From the NCBI GenBank assembly GCA_002633005.1, contig NMRA01000190.1, positions 401,625-465,624 of the forward strand: DNA of 64,000 nt, read 5' to 3'. This document shows positions 52,102 to 62,133 of the stretch, in pieces; the stretch's first letter is position 1; each line of letters opens with the position of its first letter. The notes under the pieces were generated by a model. It saw only the letters and a program-made list of their open reading frames with translations. It searched no databases and was not told where the DNA came from. The stretch comes from Phoronis australis. Its lineage: Eukaryota > Phoronida > Phoronidae. The translations under genes and the position numbers were made by a program.

Positions 52102-55100
52102 TGTTACTGGATAATCACGAGCAGCATAAAACGCATAATTTAGAGAACGAACATTTCGTGAGTTTTCATCTTAATAAATATTTACATCAAAAGAAATTTA
52201 GTCATGTTGCTGAAACTGTGGCATGGTAATTTTAAACATACTTTCATTTTCCTTTAATTTTGCTAAAAAGACATTTTAAAACGACCACAATCGGAAAGAA
52301 ATTTTTTATAAACACACTGCTCATGTAAACAATTGTGTGTATCACTCGTTCGCTGTGGCTCAACTCAAACACGTCAACCTATAACCGACAATGCTTTTTG
52401 GTTAATATTGTGTTTAATGGAATTCTTTCCCCTTGAAGTTGCTTATAAGAAATTTTAGACACGAGAATGTACATTAATCTATGGCAGATTGATACTAAGT
52501 TAAAATTAAATTTTTGCTTTTTGCATTAACAAAATATATAGTATATTGGCGAATACTGTAATTAATAGATATTTATCTAAATGCATACTAGCTGGTAATG
52601 TCACTCATAACCTTAAGGAGACAACACCTTTCTACAATGCACGCTCACAATTCACTAAAATTTCCCATCACCTCAACCAAATCTCTGCAACCTTAACATT
52701 AGCCTAATCAATTTCCAGCGCGAATGCTGGCTAATCAAGAGTAAAATGTTTGATTTATGATAAGTATGAATGACGTCACACGATTATGATCTTTTTAACA
52801 AAAGGGATCACAGAACGGGGTTTTCTTACCAGAAGTGTGAGATTCAACATTTAACATTACGAAAAGAAACATTGTGCACAGAAAAATTGGTAAAAACACG
52901 AAAATTCGTAGGAGGCACTAATATACATATACATACCATAATATATAAAACAAATAATATGTACACATTACACACATGACAAGGTATATAGGTATATAGG
53001 CAAACAGTCTGATAGTATGACGGTGTCTGCTTGACTACAGACGCTTACTATACATATACAAAATACATAATTATGGATGTTACGAAGGTGAGCTAATGGC
53101 AATCTAAACCTAAGAACCGTATCCCGTGACAATACTGAGAGGTACAACTACATATTCAAGTGCTGAACATTCCATGGTGCATATTCTTATTATATAGTTT
53201 TTAATGCAGTTTCAACAACAACGATCTCAGAATTATTCAACGTTAACAAAAACTCGAGACTAAATCACTGTATTCAGATATCAACTAGTCCTAAAGTCAT
53301 CCTATCAGCTATAGATCATTGGAATCAAATTTAAATAAAAAAATTCTTTGCACACCCAACCAAATGTATGCCATAGTATTATCAAAGTACTTCACAAACT
53401 GACAAAATATTTAAATTAGGTAACAGAAATTGTCTTTGAGACTACTTCCATGGAGACACAACCACAGTGATAATCACAATACCTTACAAAATAAGAAGCT
53501 ACCTGTCAGATTGTCACACCTGATGTATTAAGGTTAGCTAGCATGTTAGTCTTAGGAGAACGTCATAATCGTAGCTATTCTATGGAGTCACAAATACACC
53601 ACCAACACAGAATGAATGGTAATTCACCACCTATATAGCACAAAAATAATTGCTAAAATCATCTTTTCTATTCTTTAATGGCTGACTATGCTGCTATAAA
53701 TACGTACAGTAGATTTCAAGTCTCATTAAAGATTAACAAAATTTCTGCTTTCCATCCTAGTTTTTGCCAAACGAATTTTGACAAAATTTGCAACTTACTT
53801 GTCTTTTAAAGCTACTGCATTGTTGTATATCTTTGTGTATTCAGAAATAAAATGTTTATATCAAAAAAGCTGCAGCAATCAAACCTTTATTAAGTGTTGC
53901 TACAACATCTGATGTACCATAGAAACCATGATAAGCATAAAGTGAATTTTTCTTGGTATTTGCTTAGGTTGAGAATAAAATTGAATTCATCTGGCATGTT
54001 GTGTGCTACATAGGTGAGTTGCTGATTTTATGGCAAAGATGCATATGAATCTGAAACCAGTGATTTGAGGACAGGTTGGAAAAACAGATTTTCGCACCAT
54101 AGACTTCTATAAACACCACAGAATGTTTTGCTGGCAAGAGGAAGCATACAAAACAATCATGTACACAAAGTAATTATTCCACGAGCTGTACAAAACAGAA
54201 AAAAATAACACCAATAAGAAGATATTTTTACAGCCCATCACATCACCATGTATAATGACTGCATATTGATCTAAGAGCCCTAGAATAAAAACATTGTAGT
54301 CATGTGCCCTAACAGCATAGAGCTATTACCAACAACATATAGAACTACTCAGAACAGCATGTAGAAGTGTACTGGTGGCCGTCAGTTATTGCACATGCCC
54401 TGAATAACACGCACAACCTTATCATAAATAAATGAATGGTCAAACAAAACCAAGCTCAAGAGATTCAGATACTGATAACATAAAACACAGGAGTTTCAAA
54501 ACAAACTCAGTCAAGCATAACAGTATATAGCTTTAGAGATTACAAGTAGAAAACCGAACTCGTTTGTCTCTTTTGTAGCCGGTATCAATGCAACACGTCA
54601 TACTTATTATACAGATGCAAAAGAAGGAGCAAACGGTTTTACAAAAGTGCTAATAAAAAGAAAGTTACACTATTAAGAGCACAGTAAGGTGATAGTTCTT
54701 CACCTATTTTGCACAAAAATAGTTGACAAAAGTGCAAAAGTTTCATCTATTATTATTTTTGTTAAGGAATTTGACAAAATTTCACCTGTCGCCTATATTG
54801 TATGCCAATAGGTGAAGAACTATTGTATGAGGTAGAACCGTGCCGTGCATGTAAAAGGTAAACTGCGAGATAGAACCTTTCATTTAGAACCTGTAGCAAT
54901 ACCGAGTTGGATTTAGAGAAGATTACATCAAGGTGGCCTGCAGATGTGAAATAAATCTATACCAAAGGGTATTGACAGAACATAAAACACTATGCTGGCA
55001 AAAGAGAATGCAATCAATCTCTTCAAAGTATGGATTCAAAGTCTGAGAAAGTGTTATGGTCAATAACTTCACCCGGGCTGCTGGCCAGCATCCGTTGGTT

Positions 55101-55162
55101 CTCATTTGCACAGGGCATCTAATGAAATTATAATCCTGTCTCACAGCCGTAGTCGATAACAT
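52102..55162. other. AT-rich intergenic or 3' UTR-like DNA
   Basis: About 3 kb without a supported exon, RNA gene or clear repeat. If the minus-strand candidate exon at 55163-55323 is a real terminal exon, this stretch would be its 3' UTR, possibly running on across the minisatellite. That is speculative. Confidence 0.4.
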
Positions 55163-55323
55163 CTATTCCTTCCACTTGTGAAAAAAACGCTTTTCGACAC
55201 TTGGTGAGCCAGATGCTAGACACTGTGATTGGCTTGTTTGCATCGCTCTGCGGAGACGGCCTCGGGGACCTTGCAGGATCAATGGCTGATCAATACAGTA
55301 CGACAAACGATAGCTGCTCATCT
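55163..55323 (-). CDS. Candidate terminal coding exon of an unidentified minus-strand gene
   Basis: A good acceptor (TTGTTGCAG on the minus strand) opens an in-frame stretch of about 52 codons, beginning MSSYRLSYCIDQPLILQG and ending VEKRFFHKWKE, then TAG at 55163-55165. The composition looks coding: mixed, basic towards the end, no low-complexity run. I do not recognise the protein. It could be the 3' end of the gene whose first exon may lie at 61866-62075, but I could not join them through a convincing chain of middle exons. A chance frame is a real alternative. Confidence 0.3.
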
Positions 55324-55580
55324 CTGCAACAAATTTAGAGAAATAAGGCTAAATACTACAGGGAAGTGATCGAAGACAAGACAGCTAACTAATGTTTGCT
55401 GAGCTTACATTCACAGGACAGTTCATACAAAAAACAAAGCACAATACCTACAATGACGACTGAATAAATTCAAACAGAAAGCTACAATCCCAAATGTTGA
55501 GCCCATAACCACCTGTGTACCTGTATGTTGATGAGCGACTCAAACAGAGGTGCACAAAACACCTATTGTTACTCATTAGT

Positions 55581-55815
55581 ATTGAGCAAGCTCAGACGTC
55601 ACTCTCAGCAACACAACAGAATTGAGCAAACTCAGATGCTACTCTGTGTTAACCAACAGCATTGAGCAAGCTCAGACACCATTCTCAGCTAAACAGATTT
55701 GAGCAAACCCAGATGCTACTCTGTGTTGACAAACAGCGTTGAACAAGCTCAAACACCATTCTCTGCTACGCAACAGAATTGAGGAAACTTAACATCGTTC
55801 TACCTTACACAACGG
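55581..55815. repeat. ~40-bp tandem array with 80-bp dimer structure
   Basis: Six diverged units each start (A/T/G)TTGAGCAA(G/A)CTCAGA. Alternate units resemble one another more than their neighbours: types 1, 3 and 5 carry AAGCTCAGAC..C..TCTC, and types 2 and 4 carry AAACTCAGATGCTACTCTGTGTT. The array is therefore a dimeric higher-order repeat. Confidence 0.8.
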
Positions 55816-56713
55816 AGTTTAGAGGAAGATAACACCATTCTGCAGTCGAATAAACCACCTGATGTCAAATGGTCTAGAAACGGAAAGTCAACTAGTGCAT
55901 AAAAAAATCTGACCTAAAATAATTTTAAGTCAGTTGGCAGTTACACTTCTATGAGTTCTATTCTGAACAACTCCATTCACCATACACACGCATTTAGACT
56001 TCTTCACATCCAGGGAATCGAACCATGAAATTGAGCACAAACGTCCAATAGAATAACAAGTAAAAACAGACAAAAATCAATTCTTTGTCGACATATTAAG
56101 AATATCTAACGAATTAAAAATAGACAAAAACAACCACGAGATTTTAAAATCTAATTTTTACAAGATTGAGAAAATAAACAGCCCAGTAATGGGTATAACT
56201 TTAAACAGCATTGCCAAGTCGTAATTCCTTGCATCCAAGAAACTCTGAACATGAGGCTTGTGGGCTTGCACATGAGTAGGTCTGTTTGCGAAAATTTCCA
56301 GTCACACACGCAAGAACAAAGTGTATCAAAAACGGTAATGGTCTGATATAACGCGCCCGAATTTTGAGACCAGTTTTCTCCATTAAATAACAGGCACCAA
56401 ACTGGTTCTCAAAATACGGGCACGTTATATCCGACTATTGCCTCAAAAACAATTAATGGAAATGGTATCAAAAGCTTGATGCAAAGCATTGAAATGCCAA
56501 TGACTGCATCGAAAACGGAATGCTCTTAGGTGGTTAAAACACAAATACGCAAAATAAGGCCATACTCGGTGGAGCAGAAGTCAAATCTGTCTGTAACGAG
56601 GAAATCGCTGTCATCTCCTTGACGAAAACTTATTTTGCCAAGTTTCGTGAACATCTACCAAGAAGCTTGGTACATACAGAGCCACATGCAAAGAAAACCT
56701 GAATTGTCAGCTA

Positions 56714-56846
56714 GGGGATATCACTGAGTCATGGGGATATCACTGAGTCATGGGGATATCACTGAGTCATGGGGATATCACTGAGTCATGGGGATATCAC
56801 TGAGTCATGGGGATATCACTGAGTCATGGGGATATCACTGAGTCAT
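56714..56846. repeat. 19-bp tandem repeat, 7 perfect copies, each with an AP-1-type site
   Basis: Unit GGGGATATCACTGAGTCAT starts at 56714 and repeats seven times without a mismatch. Each unit carries TGAGTCA, the consensus AP-1 (TRE) heptamer, first at 56725-56731. The perfect identity suggests recent expansion or active homogenisation. Confidence 0.95.
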
Positions 56847-59039
56847 TAGACTCGAAAAGGAAGTTAGTTGGCAATTCTTTGACATGGCCAAAATATGATT
56901 TCGTACTCATATGTACACAGGTAACATGAGAGCTTATGTCTAATGTTACAGTTGTGTTCATACATGTAGTTGACATGGAAGGGACAACTGGGCACAAGAT
57001 GCTGTACCTCAAAAAATGGTGACATAACTGACACCACTGTAACAACTCATTCTGTGTCAACTCTTGTTTGCCCCATCCTGTCATCTTATTCCATGATAAC
57101 TTTGCTCGTGTCCTGAAATGTGACTTAAGCCACAAAATCGCTGGCACTTCAATAATTCACCATTGGTACAAGGCTGATACGAAAACCTCTGACAAAGCTA
57201 CATGTAGTGTGAATGTCATTCCCTGCAAACTTTGTCTCCAGTGCAAAATATAGAAAATAACAGAAATAATACTTAGGGCGGCGATACGGACACAAAAAAT
57301 AGTTGCATGACAAAAAATCAATACCAGTAATGATTAATTAGCAAAACAGAATGCAGTTTAAACTGAGATCCTATAAAGCTCTTGAAAGAATGGGAGGAAG
57401 GAATGGGAGGTACATGTAATTACCGCAGCAACTAGTATCTTAGATAGACTTAGGTGTCCTTGTAAGTACGGGCTTGAAGGCAAAGGGAAAAGTATACAGT
57501 ACAAGGCTGATAGTATGTAGCAAGTTCAGTAGAATCACATAACTTTCTACAAGATGTTGTTATGGATTTCAAGCAAACCATGTATTTTTTGCAAACACAT
57601 GTACCATTTTCTGTCCAACTAGTGCCAACCACTACAGGTCCCTTTGAATCAATAAGACTGTTCACTTCAGGCTGTCAATCAATCGCAAATGACAACCCAG
57701 CTTTGATTGATGGGCGCAACAACAACATACCTACCTTATTCATGATGTAATACACATGAAATGTAATCAATGATTTCATGAGTTATCAGAACCATTTACA
57801 ACATACTATAACTTATATATCTTATGTGTAGCTCAAAGGCTATGAATTTGGGAAAGATCCTCCGCTCCATTTATAAGGATACGTAACCCTGTTTTGATGA
57901 TTTTCATCAATCCTCGCTTTGTCACCTGCTAATGCATCACAGGCGTCAATCTTCCAAGTTAAATGTAGAAATCACACCAAAAACTCATGCTCCCTATGGC
58001 AGAGATTGGACATTGTGGTCCTTGGTGGGTGGTCTTTTCTCACAGTTGGGTGGAATTCCCTAAAAGCTGAAGTCAGGCTTGCCAGTTTAGCAGACTTTGA
58101 AAGGAGTTTTCAAATTATACTCCAAACTTTTGAGGGTTGTGGAGCTAGTTACAGACCATTATTTTGTTTCAGAGAACTGGGTGGGATTAAAAAGTCATTT
58201 TTCGTATCTGTTAATAGGCCAAAACCAAGTCTGGTGTCCTTTTAAGAAGCAAACTTTTGATTTAGAATACCAACTGTTATCAAACTCAGGTCTCAACTTA
58301 TTCCTTACTCAGATTAGAAGTGGTTTCTGCGTTTGCAAAGAACGGACAGTTCGGTATTTATTCAGAGCATGCTCAGCATATAACATGCAGTGCCCACGGC
58401 CAACGAGCTGTTTAAGTTCTTTCGAAGTCCTGAGAGCACCTCTAATTTGATCAAGGGCCAATTTCGGTACGAATTTCGTAAGGGTAAGTGGTCTAAAACA
58501 AAACTTGGTGTTGCGATGGTCGGAGGGCTCAAAGGTCGCTTTAAGTTTTCTTTATTGCTTTATCAAGGCTTTGTTAAAGTTGTAAGTTTTGTGATTCCCA
58601 AAGCACATGCCTACAAACTTCAATAGTCCACACTTTGCTACACCATTGTTAGCCATCTGTGGTTGGATGCATTGTTCACAAAGATAATTAATGCTCTGCA
58701 TTGACACCTCCAGGTTTTACTGTATTCATTGTCAATAATGCTGGTTACTGCACCTCACTTTACCTGGGTACCTGGCTAGTCAATGTTCAATATTCAATAT
58801 TTCTGGACAGGCATTGATTTGACTGGGCAATTTTCCATTTTTCAAAGACTCAAATTAGGGGAATAGGATAGTCAAAATTTTGCCCAAGTTTTATCAGAAA
58901 ATAGTCAACGATGAAGCCAAGTTTTCTCAACGTTTATTTTCGCTATGAAATTTGACAAAATAAAATTTCTTGTATGCTGAATTGAGGATTGTTTACTGTA
59001 TTACACAATCCTAAAATTACCCCGATACCGAATGGTACT

Positions 59040-59425
59040 GCAGGGTATAATGGAAGTATTATGGAATTATAATGTTTACTATAATTATAATGTTATAATA
59101 TCCAGAAAAGCTATATACTGCCCAGTAGAAGTATAATGGAATTACAATGCCCAGTGCAACTATAATTTTGTTATAAGATCGGTTAGGACTATAATGGAAT
59201 AATGTCCAGTGTAACTATAATGGTATATCCCATGGGACTATGACATAACAGTCATGGTAACAACAAAGGCATTACCAGAGTGCACTGGAACTATACTGTG
59301 ATATTATAGTGTCACACATAACTAAGTGCAATTATAATGGCCAACAAGGGGATTATTTATACCCATTTTAATGTCATGCCATTTACTGAGTACCTATAAT
59401 GACATTATAATGCCTAGCATAGGTA
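59040..59425. repeat. Degenerate ACTATAATGG/ATTATAATG-rich stretch
   Basis: Phrases such as AACTATAATGG, GGAATTATAATG and CCCAGTGCAACTATAAT recur irregularly and are partly palindromic. It looks like an old, eroded tandem array. Confidence 0.5.
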
Positions 59426-60203
59426 GGTAATCTTGATATTCCGCGATAACAGAATACAAATGGAATTCACATCTTTCAGTAGTAGATGTAATTCAAATAC
59501 TTTGGTTGATCTTATTACTACATATGACAAATTTCCTATCATTTGCAGAAAAATGATAATTTTTTAGTGAAATGAATGAATACCTTATTTAGCACAAGAG
59601 CCGTACAAGGTGTTGAAATGCACCCACGACTGCAATGCAAACAGTATGCTTTCTAGAGATGTCTGTCAGTACCACAAAAATGGCCACTAGGTGGCACAGA
59701 AAACATTGAACATTGTAGGCTCCCTAACACAAGACCTGCCTACCCAAAAATTGATATTTCAGTACTATTACCAACTTTTTCCGTATATTCTTACACACAA
59801 ACATGTACACAGGTGCATAAAAAGCATTGTCAGCAGATTCCAATCCAAACACAAATCAACCAAATTAATTTCAGCAAAGGTAACTTTTTACGAAGCCAGC
59901 ACTTTCTTTCCAAAAAACACTCCACTGGATTCTTTCAAGAAATAGACACGTTTTTGAAATCACGTGACTCTACCAGTGATTCCGACCACCATGTGTGCAA
60001 TTGATAACCCAGATATGAAAAACTAAACCACATCAGTTAGTCTTCTCAGCAGGAATACATTTTGGTTTCCTTCAAGGGAATTGGTGGATATAAAGGTAGA
60101 CTCAAAAAAACATGGAAAAACAATAAAAATGAAAATAGGCAGGTCAAAAAATGTCATATCCATTCAAAAATGAAAAGACATCGTCATCTTAATATATACT
60201 TAC

Positions 60204-60358
60204 ATTACCAAATTTCATGAAAATACATCCCATAACTCGACGCAGAAGGTTAACATAAAAACTAAAATTACCACAAGAGCGCAAACCTTCAGTTGGATCC
60301 ATCTTACAGTCATTGTCATCTCTTGTGAGTTCCATAGAAATACTACAGCACAAAGATC
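60204..60358 (-). CDS. Weak candidate internal exon of the unidentified minus-strand gene
   Basis: The minus strand has an acceptor CCCCTTGCAG, a 155-base stretch open in one frame (including SISMELTRDDNDCKMDPTEG) and a consensus donor GTAAGT. An alternative, shorter exon would end at the GTTTGC donor after DPTE. The second half is AT-rich and less coding-like. I know no match. It is listed because splice signals and an open frame coincide between the two better candidate exons. Confidence 0.18.
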
Positions 60359-60450
60359 CTGCAAGGGGTTTAGGATGTATCAGCCAGGTTTGCCAGATGG
60401 ACAGACGTCAGGCATTGGCAAAGATGATGACAATATGCGACCACATGCAT

Positions 60451-60491
60451 GCACGCACACGCACGCACACACACACACACACACACACACA
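60451..60491. repeat. (AC)n microsatellite
   Basis: GCACGCACACGCACGCACAC followed by an uninterrupted AC run, then a TATGCATATGCGCGCATATA purine-pyrimidine alternating tail. Confidence 0.95.
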
Positions 60492-61545
60492 AATACATAT
60501 GCATATGCGCGCATATAAAAGTTACTGTCAAAACACAGAACAAAGCATTTTTTACACCTGAAGGTGTAATTTCTTATAACTGGTTCATAAAATTCCTCCT
60601 ACACTAAATTTGATAAGCATGAAATTATGGAGTCAACCACACTAATAAAGACCATTAGCAGATTTCTTAGCAAGAAAGCCAGCTCTCAAAACTTTAAAAA
60701 CACCTTTTTAAGGTATCTCAACTTCAAGAGATCTTCCTCCATGAATGTGATGAAAGCCCTAATAAATAAATAACCTATCATTGGACCTTTCCTCCAGTCT
60801 TTTGGAGCGCCTTTATTGTGGCAACCATTTGTGCACGTTAAGATATTTAATTAATGGCCTTCAAATGCAGCAGAATCAATAGGTTAAGCATATTGACTAC
60901 GCACATCAATCCCATTGGGCCTACATCGTGCAGAGAACAGTAATCTTTTACACTAACTTACAACATGTTCATATCGACCCCATTCACTAATTGTCGCTAA
61001 TGGGTTTATATTAAGATCAACTGGAAAATCAGTGACGCGTGGGTACAGTTTCGACAAGTCACGCTCTAGTGTCAAATCAAGCTATATTTACATACTACAG
61101 ATATAAATAACTCTTCTGTTAAAGTCTAGAATTCCTTTTCCATTCATCAACTGTGCTCAAAGAAATCTGACTATAATGCTTTTGGACTATGTAATAAACA
61201 TTCAAAAAACAACATCACTTTACATGTCAAAGACAGACTAATTAATTAGTTCTCGACCAAGAGAAAAAGAAATGAGTGCCTGCGTGTAATTCACAAGTAG
61301 TGGCCTTTAAAGTGTACACGACATGACTCTAGTACCTCAAAATAAATTTTATTATTATATCTCACTTGATTTCAGAGCCTTTAGTACTCAGCTCATAAAG
61401 AAACACACAAAAATTGGAAAAAAATAATTCTGTACAACGTCAAGGGTTGAACCCAAGTCGTTCGCCATACTGTTCGGATCAGAGACAAAGTGTATACAGT
61501 GAAGTGAAAGCAAAGTATTTTAGCGTCGAGAAGGTTTGTAGAGGG

Positions 61546-61754
61546 ATGAAAAAAGGTGTTTGCGGAGGCTGCAGCAACAGCAGCCAGACGGAGAATGTCT
61601 CGGTGTTCCAAAGTACACTAAAGTTGCGCAGAAGTGGCATCGCTTCGTGCGCCAAACGAGAGTGTGGGACCTCAGAGTGGACCAAGTGATTCGGTCCGGG
61701 GCCACTCTGTGTTCTGCCCATTTTGAGGACTCGTGTTTCGACTTCAGTCAGTGA
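61546..61754 (+). pseudogene. THAP zinc-finger domain, frameshifted
   Basis: The first part, from ATG 61546, reads MKKGVCGGCSNSSQTENVSV and gives the Cys-x2-Cys of a C2CH THAP finger. After about 61605 the family pattern moves to another frame, which reads GVPKYTKVAQKWHRFVRQTR then VW, and later LCSAHFEDSCF, giving the Trp and Cys-x2-His. A one-base shift is needed to join the two, then TGA at 61752-61754. THAP domains bind DNA and occur in host regulators and in P-element- and Kolobok-type transposases (family knowledge). No AVPTY box or downstream transposase is visible. It is probably a decayed copy; a sequencing error or a missed small intron is possible. Confidence 0.55.
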
Positions 61755-61865
61755 GGAGACGTTACGATGAAGGCCTGGTTCATTAAAGGACAATACCAGT
61801 ATTTACCATTCAGAAACATCGGCTCTTTATTCACGATCGTCCGTTGGATGACTGGGTTGACTCAC

Positions 61866-62075
61866 CCAGACCGAGGCCGATTCTCTCGCGGGAGGTTCCA
61901 GTTCGTAAAGCCTCAAAGTAGAAAAGTACGATGCCGGAAGCACATCAAACTCGTTCTCGCTTTCGTGCAACCCCATTTCCTTATCCTGACCACCATTCCC
62001 ATACGTTTCTTCATAGTATTCGTTCAATTCTTGCTCATAATCGTCGTCGCCTTCAAATTCCCTACTCTCTGCCAT
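61866..62075 (-). CDS. Likely first coding exon of an unidentified acidic protein gene
   Basis: ATG at 62075-62073 opens 70 codons that end exactly at a consensus donor (TGG then GTGAGT). The peptide is strongly acidic (MAESREFEGDDDYEQELNEY, then YEETYGNGGQ) and continues with FDVLPASYFSTLRLYELEPP. Upstream, at 38-58 bases, are a full CRE and an E2F-type site, which supports a genuine promoter and first exon. I do not recognise the family. The LYELEPP segment faintly recalls the YxFEP motif of 'P2X7-like' zinc-domain proteins common in some invertebrates, but no matching zinc domain was found downstream. Phase at the donor is 0. Confidence 0.45.
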
Positions 62076-62113
62076 TGTTCAATGCTAGTCACTGATCTCT
62101 TGCGTTCAACCCA

Positions 62114-62133
62114 TGACGTCACATGGCGGGAAA
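62114..62133. promoter_or_regulatory. CRE plus E2F-type site
   Basis: TGACGTCA at 62114-62121 is a full palindromic cAMP-response element. GCGGGAAA at 62126-62133 is an E2F-type site, and ACATGGCGG between them is YY1-like. They lie 38-58 bases upstream of the minus-strand ATG at 62075. This clustering is typical of promoters of cell-cycle or housekeeping genes. Motif evidence only. Confidence 0.5.

Larger units (their letters stand above)
55324..60203. other. Gene-poor interval rich in tandem repeats
   Basis: About 4.9 kb. Apart from the arrays at 55581-55815, 56714-56846 and 59040-59425 I see no supported feature. If the minus-strand gene exists, this would be intronic. The short stretch 59587-59631 has both an acceptor (TTTGCATTGCAG) and a donor (GTATTC) on the minus strand, but is too short to assess. 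Confidence 0.4.

Noticed and set aside
51569-52143. Decapeptide-repeat proteins on both strands as genes
   Set aside because: The frames are open because the minisatellite unit is 30 bases; nothing outside the array extends them as coding sequence. Kept as a finding, not annotated as CDS.
56714-56846. CRISPR-like array
   Set aside because: Pure head-to-tail 19-bp repeat without unique spacers, in a eukaryotic genome.
61866-62075. Assignment of the acidic exon to the P2X7-like zinc-domain family
   Set aside because: Only a loose LYELEPP resemblance; the characteristic Cys/Trp zinc region was not found downstream, so no family name was given.
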